From NCBI GenBank assembly GCA_035454885.1, contig DATIGE010000077.1, forward strand, positions 1 through 53,568: a stretch of DNA of 53,568 nt, written 5' to 3'. The position numbers and the translations under genes were made by a program. The stretch comes from a bacterium. Its GTDB lineage: Bacteria; UBA10199; JACPAL01; GCA-016699445. The notes below the pieces were generated by a model. It was not told the DNA's origin and ran no database searches. It saw only the letters and a list, made by a program, of their open reading frames with translations. Positions within the stretch are counted from its first letter, which is position 1, and every line of letters starts with the position of its first letter. Of the stretch, positions 9,184-16,515 are shown piece after piece.

Positions 9184-10926
9184 ATGACGTCAAAAAAGAT
9201 AATTTTTGCCGGGACGGCCTTGGCGGTTCTACTGACCGCCGGGTGGGCACATTCGGCGACGATCAACGTCAACACAACGACGGACGAGACAACGGATAAT
9301 ACGACGTGCTCCTTAAGAGAGGCGATCATTTCGGCGAATAACGATTCGAATGCCGCCGAGGATGCCTGCGTGGCGGGTTCGGGCGCCGACGTTATTAACC
9401 TTCCGGCGGGGCTTTATTCGTTCAGCGCCATTTTGGGGACGTCCTGCGAGGACGACGCTGAAGACGGGGATCTCGATATTCGGGACGACCTGACCATCGT
9501 AGGCGCCGGTGCGGATCCGACGCCGAACGGTGTTTGCGATCCGGGTTCAACGTGCATCGATGCCGGCAACATCGACCGGGTTTTTGATATTCCGTTCGAT
9601 CCGACTTCGCCGACTGTGTTGATGACCGACTTGGTCATTCAGAATGGAACCGCAAGCACATGCGATGGCCCCCTTAGCGATGGAGGGGGAATCCGAGTCG
9701 CCTCTGGCTCTAGCGTGGATCCCGCAGAAGTGACCCTCAGAAGGGTCGTAGTGAGGGTCAACACGGCCTCGACGGGTGGGGGGATCTACAACGAAGACCT
9801 GGTAACCATTGAGGACTCCACGATTAACGGCAATATAGCGACGGCCGACGGAGGCGGCATCGAGAATTATTACAGCGCGTCCAATACCGTCACGACGGTG
9901 ATCAACAGTACCATCAGCGGAAACGAGGCGGCCGGCTATGGTGGAGGAATCGACGCCAGTGGCTATGGGATTGCGAACCTCCGCAATGTGACCGTGACGG
10001 GCAACACAGCCGATAACGGGGGCGGGGTTTCTATTCCAGATGCCGGAGGTGAAAATGAGCTTCGGGTCAGGAACACGATTATTGCGGGCAATATCGACAG
10101 CGATCTTGGCACACCGAATCCTGATTGTTATTTGGAATCCGGCATACTGACCTCAGAGGACTTCAATCTCATCGGAGATGAAACAGGATGCGACGGATTG
10201 TTTACCGTACCGAACGATCAAGTCGGAACCAGCGGCAGTCCTATCAATCCACGATTGGGTCCCTTAGCGAACAACGGCGGCCCGACCCCCACCCATGCGC
10301 TCTTGACGTCTCCCGTCGTGAGCCCCGCGATCGATACGGCCAATTTGGCAGGCTGTTTCTCGAACGACGCCAACAACGGCGTTCTCTTGAACACGGATCA
10401 AAGGGGTTCACCCCGTCCCCGCGACGGCGGCCCCGCGGGTCCCTCTCCGGCCCGCTGCGACATCGGGGCCTTCGAGCTGGGCGGCTGCGGCGACGGCTTC
10501 CTTCTGTCGCCCGAGGAGTGCGATGACGGGAATCTGACCGACGGCGACGGTTGCAGCGCGACGTGCACGATCGAGGCCTGCGGCGACGGGATCGTTCAAG
10601 GAACGGAGGAATGCGACGACGGCAACCTGGTGGACGGCGACGGCTGCTCCGCCAATTGCACCAATGAGGTCATCCCCGCCTGCGGCGACGACATTATTCA
10701 GGCAGGTGAGGAGTGCGACGACGGGAATACCGTGGACGGGGACGGTTGCTCGGCGGATTGCCTCGACGAGGCGCCTCCGCCGGCCTGCGGCGACGGAACC
10801 CTTGACGCCGGCGAGGGCTGCGACGATGGCAATACGACGAATAACGACGGCTGCTCCTCCACCTGCACCGTGGAGCCGTCCTTGATCCTCCTTCTGGGCG
10901 ACGGCGGGTGCAGTTTGATTCGATGA
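9184..10926 (+). CDS. CSLREA / choice-of-anchor Q surface protein with cysteine-rich repeats (copy 1)
   Basis: A 580-aa exported protein. A signal peptide (residues 1 to about 24) leads to a CSLREA motif (residues 42-47). A right-handed beta-helix region with NTIIAGN and GGGI(Y/D) repeats follows, then the choice-of-anchor Q block (GPLANNGGPTPTHALL, CDIGAFELGGCGDG). Four Asp/Cys-rich repeats of the CGDGxxxxxEECDDGNxxxGDGCSxxC type come next; these are Myxococcus-type repeats and are likely calcium-binding. The C-terminus is PSLILLLGDGGCSLIR, with no transmembrane helix or Arg cluster after the GGC. GC in the 5' half is lower than in neighbouring housekeeping genes (32 of 60 on line 9301). Role: cell-surface structure or adhesion, inferred. 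Confidence 0.85.
   Translation: MTSKKIIFAGTALAVLLTAGWAHSATINVNTTTDETTDNTTCSLREAIISANNDSNAAEDACVAGSGADVINLPAGLYSFSAILGTSCEDDAEDGDLDIRDDLTIVGAGADPTPNGVCDPGSTCIDAGNIDRVFDIPFDPTSPTVLMTDLVIQNGTASTCDGPLSDGGGIRVASGSSVDPAEVTLRRVVVRVNTASTGGGIYNEDLVTIEDSTINGNIATADGGGIENYYSASNTVTTVINSTISGNEAAGYGGGIDASGYGIANLRNVTVTGNTADNGGGVSIPDAGGENELRVRNTIIAGNIDSDLGTPNPDCYLESGILTSEDFNLIGDETGCDGLFTVPNDQVGTSGSPINPRLGPLANNGGPTPTHALLTSPVVSPAIDTANLAGCFSNDANNGVLLNTDQRGSPRPRDGGPAGPSPARCDIGAFELGGCGDGFLLSPEECDDGNLTDGDGCSATCTIEACGDGIVQGTEECDDGNLVDGDGCSANCTNEVIPACGDDIIQAGEECDDGNTVDGDGCSADCLDEAPPPACGDGTLDAGEGCDDGNTTNNDGCSSTCTVEPSLILLLGDGGCSLIR
10786..10913 (+). repeat. Near-identical 128-bp segment, copy 1
   Basis: Encodes the last cysteine-rich repeat and most of the C-terminal tail. 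It matches 12685-12812 at 125 of 128 positions, while the preceding repeats of the two genes are clearly more diverged. This suggests recent duplication or gene conversion confined to the 3' end. Confidence 0.85.
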
Positions 10927-10977
10927 GAATTCGCGCGGGCGATTAAGATGAACGAACGACAAAGGGAGTCTATGACA

Positions 10978-12831
10978 ATGAAACACATCGTGATCCTGAC
11001 CGTCTTTCTCCTGTGGAGCGGCGCCTCTTGGGCGGCGACGTTCACGGTCACCAAAACGGCGGATACGGCCGACGGGACCTGCAATGCCGACTGTTCGCTT
11101 CGGGAGGCCATCAGCGCATCCAACGCCACATCGACCAACGACGTGATCACGTTGCCTGCGGGGACCTTTCCCATCCAGATCGCGTCGACCTGCGAAAACT
11201 TCAACGACGATGGCGATATCGACATCTTTACCACGACCCCCGGCAAGACGTTGACGATCAACGGGACCGGTGTGGCCACGACGATCATCGACGGCAACGA
11301 CGTTGACCGTGTCTTCGACCTCGTGTCGCAGTCGGTCTTCACGCCGACGGTGACGATCAACGGGGTCACGGTCCGGGACGGGACGGCGCAGGAGGACTTT
11401 GACGGGTGCGGCGTCGGGGGGGACGGCGGCGGAATCCGGATCGGAAATCTGGCGTCCTTGACGATGAACGATTCCGTCGTGGAGCAGAACGCCGCCGACG
11501 AGGGCGGCGGCATCTACAACAACGGCTCGCTGACGATCGACGAGAGCACGGTTCGAACGAACCAGTCCCGATTTGACGGGGGCGGGATCGGGAACACGAA
11601 CGTTTGCCTGGGCACAGACATCTTGATCACGAACAGCACCGTCAGCGGGAACACGGCCGGCGATTCCACGGGGAACGGCTCACAGGGCAACGGCGGCGGC
11701 ATCAGTAGCAGCAGCGGGGAGGTGAGGGTCGTCGACAGCACGATCAGCGGCAATCGGGCCGTGGGCACGGACGGCGCTGGCAACGGGGGCGGTCTCTATG
11801 TCTTCTCGGGTGCTTGCCCGGCGACGGCCATTCTGATGAACGCGACGATCACGGCCAACACGGCGGACTTCGGCGGGTTCTTCAGCGGGGATGGAGGCGG
11901 TGTCGCCGTCGAGGGGCAGATCGTGCCGGCGCTCACGGCGCTCGTCGTGACCAGCGACGAATTGAATCTGAGAAACACCATCATCGCCGGAAATACGGAT
12001 GCGAGCACCACCGGCACACTGACCCCGGATTGCGTCACCATCGGCTCCGCGGTGATCAATTCCGAAGGTTTCAGCCTGATCGGCAACGAGACCGGCTGTG
12101 ACGGGTCCTTTACGGGGACCGGCGATCAGGTTGGGACGGCGGGGAGCCCCATCAACGCCCGCCTCGGTCCGTTGGCCAACAACGGTGGGCCGACCCAGAC
12201 GCATGCGCTGTTGACGACCCCGTTCGTGAGCCCCGCCATCGACGCCGCCAACCCGGCGGGGTGCTTCACGAACGACGCCAACTCGGGCAGCGCCCTGACG
12301 AGGGACCAGCGCAACGCGCCCCGTCCCCTGGACGGCGGTCCGGCTGGGCCGTCCCCGGCCCGTTGTGACATCGGCGCCTTCGAATTGGGAGGCTGCGGCG
12401 ACGGCTTTGTCGCTCCGACCGAGGAGTGCGACGACGGCAATTTGACCAACGGTGACGGCTGCAACGACACGTGCCAGATTGAGGCGTGCGGCAACGGCGT
12501 GCTGGATGCGGGCGAAGAGTGCGACGATGGAAACGTCGCCGACGGCGACGGCTGTTCGGCGAATTGCACGAACGAGGTGATTCCGGCGTGCGGGGACGAC
12601 ATCCTGCAATCCGGCGAGGAGTGCGACGACGGCAATACGATCGCCGGCGACGGATGCGCGGCCGATTGCACGCTGGAGCCGTTTTGCGGCGACGGAACCC
12701 TTGACGCCGGCGAGGGTTGCGACGATGGCAATAAGACGAATAACGACGGCTGCTCCTCCACCTGCGCCGTGGAGCCGTCCTTGATCCTCCTTCTGGGCGA
12801 CGGCGGGTGCAGCCTCATTAGGACGCCTTGA
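10978..12831 (+). CDS. CSLREA / choice-of-anchor Q surface protein with cysteine-rich repeats (copy 2)
   Basis: A 617-aa paralogue of the preceding protein with the same order of parts: signal peptide (residues 1-19, ending ASWA-A), CSLREA motif (39-44), beta-helix region rich in GGGI and NTIIAGN turns, choice-of-anchor Q block, four CGDG...ECDDGN...GDGC repeats and the C-terminus LILLLGDGGCSLIRTP. ATG 10978 is preferred over ATG 10948 and 10972 because GGAG (10965-10968) is then 9 nt upstream and the signal peptide begins directly. Its stop overlaps the next ATG by 1 nt (TGATG), coupling it to the second OmpA-like gene. Function is probably at the cell surface and otherwise unknown. Confidence 0.85.
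   Translation: MKHIVILTVFLLWSGASWAATFTVTKTADTADGTCNADCSLREAISASNATSTNDVITLPAGTFPIQIASTCENFNDDGDIDIFTTTPGKTLTINGTGVATTIIDGNDVDRVFDLVSQSVFTPTVTINGVTVRDGTAQEDFDGCGVGGDGGGIRIGNLASLTMNDSVVEQNAADEGGGIYNNGSLTIDESTVRTNQSRFDGGGIGNTNVCLGTDILITNSTVSGNTAGDSTGNGSQGNGGGISSSSGEVRVVDSTISGNRAVGTDGAGNGGGLYVFSGACPATAILMNATITANTADFGGFFSGDGGGVAVEGQIVPALTALVVTSDELNLRNTIIAGNTDASTTGTLTPDCVTIGSAVINSEGFSLIGNETGCDGSFTGTGDQVGTAGSPINARLGPLANNGGPTQTHALLTTPFVSPAIDAANPAGCFTNDANSGSALTRDQRNAPRPLDGGPAGPSPARCDIGAFELGGCGDGFVAPTEECDDGNLTNGDGCNDTCQIEACGNGVLDAGEECDDGNVADGDGCSANCTNEVIPACGDDILQSGEECDDGNTIAGDGCAADCTLEPFCGDGTLDAGEGCDDGNKTNNDGCSSTCAVEPSLILLLGDGGCSLIRTP
12685..12812 (+). repeat. Near-identical 128-bp segment, copy 2
   Basis: Partner of 10786-10913, with three mismatches by eye. 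It covers the fourth cysteine-rich repeat and the tail up to GDGGC. Confidence 0.85.
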
Positions 12832-14198
12832 TGAAAGTCCGCAGCCTTCTTTTCATTCTTGTCTCCGCCTGCGCGGCCCTTCTTCCCGTCGCGTCGCCGG
12901 CGGCGACGAGTTTCGATTCGTTGAGCTTCAAGCCGGCCGATGACCACGGCTACTTCCTGGTCACCCAGCAGTCGCAGACGCTCGGAAAGTGGGGATGGGC
13001 CGCGGGACTGACGACGGAATTCTCGAACGACTCGCTCGTCTTGAAAAACGCCGCGGGGGCCCGCATTCAAGACGTCATCGACGATCAGATCGCCCTGCAG
13101 GCGGGAGGGGCCTTGGGCGTCGCCGACTGGTTGAACGTGGGACTGAACGTGAGCTTCGTCCCCCTTCAACGGTTCACCCGGATCGCTCCCCCCATTTCGG
13201 ACGATGGGGCCCGCATGGGCGACGTCCGCCTGGATTTCAAGGCGCGGATTGTGGACAACGAAAAACATCCCGTCGGACTGTCCGTGGTGCCTTTCGTCAC
13301 CTTCCCGACGGGAAGCGACAGCCATTTTGTCGGCAACGGAAAATTCACGGGCGGTGCGCTCGCGGTTTTGGATTCCAAGCGGATCGCGGACCGAGTCTCC
13401 CTGGCGCTGAATGTCGGCGCGCAGCTCCGGGACGAAGTCACGTTGAGTCCCGGGACGACGATCGGGCATCAGCTCCTGTACAGCGCGGCGGGCAACGTCG
13501 CCATCGTCAAGAAGAAGCTGGAAGGCATCGTCGACGTGAACGGTTGGACGACGTTCGACAATTTCTTCGATTCGAACAACCGGAACCTCGAACTGAACGG
13601 CGCCCTGCGGTTTTTCCCGATCGACAAGCTGGCTGTGACGGCGGGCGCGGGGACAGGCCTGCAGGACGGCGCGGGCGCGCCTGATTTTAGGGCCTTCCTG
13701 ACGGTGGCTTATCGCCATCCGCGCGAAGAGAAGGCCGCACCGCCGCCTCCGGAGCCCGCGCCGGCCCAAGAGGAAGTCATCACGACCAACCGCATTCACT
13801 TTGCGTTCAATAAGGCGGCGATCCGGCCCGAGTCTTACCCCGTCATCGACGAGATCCTGGCCTCCATCCAGGGCCGTCCCGAAATCGAGAGCGTGCGTGT
13901 GGAGGGGCACGCCGACAGCGTGGGTTCGGATGCCTACAACCAGAAACTATCCGACCAGCGCGCGAACGCGGTGCGGACCTACATGACCGACAAGGGGTAT
14001 CCGGCCGACAAGGTGACCGCCGTCGGCATGGGCGAGAGCGCCCCGATCGCCGACAACGCGACCAAATCCGGCCGGGCTCAGAATCGCCGCGTGGAATTCC
14101 ATCTTCAGATCAAGTCCGGGGCCCACATAAAGGTGAAAAAGAAGGGCGAGGAGTCACCCACCTTCCAGGAAGGCGATCCGATCAAGGACAAGAAGTAG
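12831..14198 (+). CDS. OmpA-family outer-membrane protein (copy 2)
   Basis: A 455-aa paralogue of the protein at 7792-9180. It has a signal peptide (LLFILVSACAALLPVASPA), then the shared opening of the barrel domain (SFDSLSFKPADDHGYFLVTQQ versus SFDSISFKPATDQGFYLTTQQ, starting at about residue 25), a Pro/Glu-rich linker (APPPPEPAPAQEE) and an OmpA peptidoglycan-binding domain (IHFAFNKAAIRPESYPVID, VEGHADSVGSDAYN, AQNRRVEFHL). ATG 12831 overlaps the previous stop. It closes the A-B-B'-A' block of alternating OmpA and CSLREA genes. The pairing suggests that barrel and surface protein work together, for example in display or anchoring; this is inference. Confidence 0.9.
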   Translation: MKVRSLLFILVSACAALLPVASPAATSFDSLSFKPADDHGYFLVTQQSQTLGKWGWAAGLTTEFSNDSLVLKNAAGARIQDVIDDQIALQAGGALGVADWLNVGLNVSFVPLQRFTRIAPPISDDGARMGDVRLDFKARIVDNEKHPVGLSVVPFVTFPTGSDSHFVGNGKFTGGALAVLDSKRIADRVSLALNVGAQLRDEVTLSPGTTIGHQLLYSAAGNVAIVKKKLEGIVDVNGWTTFDNFFDSNNRNLELNGALRFFPIDKLAVTAGAGTGLQDGAGAPDFRAFLTVAYRHPREEKAAPPPPEPAPAQEEVITTNRIHFAFNKAAIRPESYPVIDEILASIQGRPEIESVRVEGHADSVGSDAYNQKLSDQRANAVRTYMTDKGYPADKVTAVGMGESAPIADNATKSGRAQNRRVEFHLQIKSGAHIKVKKKGEESPTFQEGDPIKDKK

Positions 14199-14204
14199 AC
14201 TGCG

Positions 14205-14234
14205 TTGACAGGGCGAGTCGAGATCCCCTAAGGT
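14205..14234 (+). promoter_or_regulatory. Possible promoter of the ferredoxin gene
   Basis: A perfect TTGACA (14205-14210) with a weak -10 candidate TAAGGT (14229-14234) after 18 bp. If real, transcription would start 1-3 nt before ATG 14243, giving a nearly leaderless mRNA. The AAGG inside the -10 could instead be a weak ribosome site on a longer transcript. Confidence 0.4.
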
Positions 14235-14242
14235 TAACTCCT

Positions 14243-14599
14243 ATGATGGAAGCCACCGAATCCGCGCCGGCCGAGGCCCCCAAGCCGGCGGCCAAGCCCG
14301 AGAAAGCGGCGAAACCCAAGATGAAGGCGCTGGTCGAGCGCGACGCCTGCACGGGCTGCGAGTACTGCGTCCATTGGTGTCCGGTGCCGGAATGCCTGGT
14401 GATGAAGGAAGGCGAGCAGGTTCCGGGCGTCCTGCAAATCGTCCACGTCAACATCGAGACCTGCATCGGCTGCAAACTCTGCGAACAGAATTGCCCCTAC
14501 GACGCCATCCACGTCTACAAGCTCGCCCCCGAGGAAATCGAGGCCGCGAAACCCCTGGACGGCGTGATTCCCGAGCCTTTTCACGAAGGCCTTCTCTAA
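14243..14599 (+). CDS. 2x[4Fe-4S] ferredoxin with Ala/Pro/Lys-rich N-terminus
   Basis: A 118-aa ferredoxin-type electron carrier. The first 30 or so residues are Ala/Pro/Lys/Glu-rich and probably disordered. Two cluster motifs follow: CTGCEYCVHWCPVPEC, where a Pro-rich spacing replaces the usual CxxCxxCxxxCP, and CIGCKLCEQNCPYDAI. The layout resembles 4Fe-4S dicluster proteins that serve oxidoreductases, but no partner enzyme is adjacent. Two start codons are in tandem (14243 and 14246). The gene stands alone between the surface-protein block and an AT-rich gap before the dcw cluster. Redox partner unknown. Confidence 0.9.
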   Translation: MMEATESAPAEAPKPAAKPEKAAKPKMKALVERDACTGCEYCVHWCPVPECLVMKEGEQVPGVLQIVHVNIETCIGCKLCEQNCPYDAIHVYKLAPEEIEAAKPLDGVIPEPFHEGLL

Positions 14600-14755
14600 T
14601 CCCATTGAAATTTAGTGACTTAGGTTTAACAATCTCGATTTAATCGAGATAGATGATATAACTTATTATCTTTTAAGTATAATTTTAATTATAAACAAGT
14701 GTGGATAGAAATCGAAATTCCTTTGAAATTTCAATAGATTAGCTATAGATTTTCG
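14600..14755. other. AT-rich intergenic island with three dyads
   Basis: Upstream part of the longest intergenic stretch (14600-14811). The line from 14641 has 10 G/C out of 60, far below the flanking genes. It holds three inverted repeats: ATCTCGATT/AATCGAGAT (14632-14650), TATAATT/AATTATA (14678-14693) and TTGAAATTTCAA (14723-14734). A DnaA-box-like TGTGGATAG (14700-14708) is one base off TGTGGATAA. No coding potential was seen. The first dyad lies just after the ferredoxin stop but has no T-run, so it is a poor terminator. Possible roles: UP-element-like DNA for the dcw promoter or a protein-binding region. Confidence 0.6.
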
Positions 14756-14783
14756 TTGACTTCGCACGCTCGTTCCATATAAT
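14756..14783 (+). promoter_or_regulatory. Promoter of the dcw cluster (Pmra)
   Basis: TTGACT (14756-14761), a 16-bp spacer and a perfect TATAAT (14778-14783). The GTG start of mraZ is 28 bp further on, with AGGGG (14801-14805) as ribosome site. Its position at the head of about 18 kb of coupled genes makes it the likely main promoter of the cluster. Confidence 0.8.
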
Positions 14784-14797
14784 CCCACAAAGTTCCA
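14773..14797 (-). promoter_or_regulatory. Predicted MraZ operator (three 10-bp-phased repeats)
   Basis: Read on the minus strand: TGGAA (14797-14793), TGGGA (14787-14783) and TGGAA (14777-14773), each separated by 5 bp. This matches the spacing known for MraZ sites (TGGGN-N5 repeats). It overlaps the -10 hexamer and the predicted transcript start, so MraZ bound here would repress its own promoter. The two outer repeats deviate from TGGGN at one base. Confidence 0.6.
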
Positions 14798-14811
14798 TAA
14801 AGGGGTTATTT

Positions 14812-15252
14812 GTGTTTCGCGGGCGATACGAACATACCATCGATCCGAAGGGCCGTCTGTCCATTCCTTCCAAGTTCCGGGAGATTTTGGTCGCGCATTT
14901 TGACGAACGTTTGATCCTGACCAATTTCGACCAGTGTTTGTGGGCCTATCCGGTCCGCGAGTGGAAGGCCGTCGAGGACAAGGTGGCCGCGCTTCCTCAG
15001 TTCAAGCCGGAGGTGAAGGCCTTGCAGCGCTTCTTCATCTCGGCCGCGAGCGAGTGCCCCGTCGATCCCAACGGGCGCATCATCATTCCCACGACGTTGC
15101 GCAAATACGCCGACTTGAATCAGGACGTCGTCATCGTCGGGATGACCAACCGTTTCGAAATTTGGGCGAAGGAGAAGTGGCAAAAAATCTTCGAGCAGGC
15201 GGAGCACGACTTGAACGCCATGGGCGAGAAACTCGCGGATCTCGGTCTTTAG
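14812..15252 (+). CDS. mraZ: Transcriptional regulator MraZ
   Basis: A 146-aa DNA-binding regulator of the division/cell-wall cluster. It has two AbrB-like MraZ domains, each with the DxxxR signature: DPKGR (residues 11-15, after MFRGRYEHTI) and DPNGR (85-89). Members form ring oligomers that bind phased repeats upstream of their own gene, and such repeats are present here at 14773-14797. The start is GTG 14812 with AGGGG 6 nt upstream. It is followed 19 nt later by a STAS-domain gene instead of rsmH directly. Confidence 0.95.
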   Translation: MFRGRYEHTIDPKGRLSIPSKFREILVAHFDERLILTNFDQCLWAYPVREWKAVEDKVAALPQFKPEVKALQRFFISAASECPVDPNGRIIIPTTLRKYADLNQDVVIVGMTNRFEIWAKEKWQKIFEQAEHDLNAMGEKLADLGL

Positions 15253-15271
15253 GGGCCGCTGGGAGAATTTC

Positions 15272-15628
15272 ATGTTCATGCAGGTGGACGACGTGTCGAT
15301 CTTCAACCCCTCCGGCGAGCTGGATCACGTCGACGGGCGCGCTCTCTTGGAAAAAATCCGAAAATCCTTGAGCTCCGATTGGAGGAAGATCGTCATCGAC
15401 CTCTCTCAGGTCGAGCACATCCATTACGGCATTTTGGGCCAGTTGTGGGGGCTTGCGGAGATCACGGCGGGCGCGGCGGGCGGCATCAAGCTCGCCAACG
15501 TCAACCCTCACAACCGGCAGATCCTGATCTTGACGGGCATGGACCGGCGCTTCGAGACGTACGACTCGGTCGCGGACGCGGTCTTGAGTTTTCAGAATCC
15601 GCTTCTGAGAGCGGGCCGGTTGCATTGA
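15272..15628 (+). CDS. STAS-domain protein inside the dcw cluster
   Basis: A 118-aa protein resembling anti-sigma-factor antagonists (SpoIIAA fold): an N-terminal strand pair (VSIFNPSGELDHVDG), a helix (LLEKIRKSL), the central strand (KIVIDLSQVEHIHYGILGQL) and C-terminal ANVNPHNRQILILTGMDRRF. The loop that normally carries the phosphorylatable Ser (DSSGL) reads HIHYGI here, so control by a SpoIIAB-type kinase is unlikely. GGGAG (15261-15265) lies 6 nt before ATG 15272. Its stop overlaps the rsmH ATG by 1 nt, so it is part of the operon. Role unknown; a protein-interaction module tied to division or envelope control is possible. Confidence 0.8.
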   Translation: MFMQVDDVSIFNPSGELDHVDGRALLEKIRKSLSSDWRKIVIDLSQVEHIHYGILGQLWGLAEITAGAAGGIKLANVNPHNRQILILTGMDRRFETYDSVADAVLSFQNPLLRAGRLH

Positions 15629-16515
15629 TGGTTCACCGCGCGGTGTTGGTTCGCGAGTCGGTGGATCTCTTGGTGACGAAGCCGGACGGCGTTTACGTCG
15701 ACGCGACCGTGGGGGCGGGCGGGCACGCCGGGGAAATTCTCAAGCGCTTGGGCGCCGGAGGAAGGCTCCTCGGCATCGACAGGGATTCCGACATTCTGGA
15801 GCAGGCTCGGGAGCGGCTGGCCGGGGACGCGAGGGTCGTCCTCCATCACGGATCCTTCGAGGACCTGGAGACGGCCATGAGGATTCTGGGCGTTCGGCGG
15901 GTCGACGGCATCCTCGCCGATCTCGGGGTGTCGTCCCTGCAGCTCGACCGGGCTGAGAGGGGATTCAGTTTTGCCAAGGACGCCCCGCTCGACATGAGGA
16001 TGGACCCGGGAGAAGGCATAACCGCGGCGGATTACCTGGCGGAGGTCTCGGAGAAGGAACTGGAGCGGGTCTTGAAGGAGTACGGCGAAGAGCGGTTTGC
16101 GAGGAGGATCGCGAGGAGGATCTTGGAGGCACGGCGGAGACAACCGATCGAAACAACGGCGGCGCTGGCCGGGATCGTCTCGCGCGCCGTTCCGCGCGGC
16201 GCGGGACGGATTCACCCGGCGACGCGGACGTTTCAGGCCTTGAGGATCGCGGTAAACGGCGAGCTGGACCGGCTCGATGCGCTCCTTCATCGGGCGCCCG
16301 CCGCGCTCGCGCCCGGCGGCAGACTCGCCATCCTCTCCTACCATTCGCTGGAGGACCGAAGGGTCAAGCGGGCGTTTGTCGAGGCGGAACGGCTGGGCGC
16401 GCTCCGACGCCTGACCAAGAAACCGTTGACGCCTTCGGAGGACGAGGTCCGGGACAATCCCCGGTCCCGTTCCGCGAAACTGCGGGTCGCCGAAAAGACG
16501 GAGGCGTCGTCGTGA
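15628..16515 (+). CDS. rsmH: 16S rRNA m4C1402 methyltransferase RsmH (MraW)
   Basis: A 295-aa SAM-dependent enzyme that N4-methylates C1402 of 16S rRNA. It shows the SAM motif DATVGAGGHAGEIL (residue 25 on), GILADLGVSSLQLD, the FSFAKDAPLDMRMDP block, RTFQALRIAVNGEL and the C-terminal SYHSLEDRRVKRAF. ATG 15628 was chosen because it overlaps the STAS-gene stop (TGATG) and gives the usual N-terminus (MVHRAVLVRESVDLL); the frame is open further upstream only by chance. Its stop overlaps the ftsL GTG by 3 nt. Confidence 0.96.
   Translation: MVHRAVLVRESVDLLVTKPDGVYVDATVGAGGHAGEILKRLGAGGRLLGIDRDSDILEQARERLAGDARVVLHHGSFEDLETAMRILGVRRVDGILADLGVSSLQLDRAERGFSFAKDAPLDMRMDPGEGITAADYLAEVSEKELERVLKEYGEERFARRIARRILEARRRQPIETTAALAGIVSRAVPRGAGRIHPATRTFQALRIAVNGELDRLDALLHRAPAALAPGGRLAILSYHSLEDRRVKRAFVEAERLGALRRLTKKPLTPSEDEVRDNPRSRSAKLRVAEKTEASS

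Noticed and set aside
10480-10890. Regularly repeated sequence that could be taken for a CRISPR array or tandem DNA repeat
   Set aside because: The period corresponds to in-frame cysteine-rich protein repeats with variable codons, not identical repeats with spacers.
12126-13910. 594-codon minus-strand frame across the second CSLREA and OmpA-like genes
   Set aside because: The plus-strand genes have signal peptides and conserved domains; the antisense protein only mirrors the repeats.
14632-14650. Rho-independent terminator after the ferredoxin gene
   Set aside because: The dyad is AT-rich and not followed by a T-run, so stable termination is unlikely.
14600-14811. Possible replication origin in the AT-rich gap
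   Set aside because: Only one DnaA-box-like 9-mer with a mismatch, no box cluster, and no dnaA, dnaN or gidA nearby; kept only as an AT-rich regulatory region.
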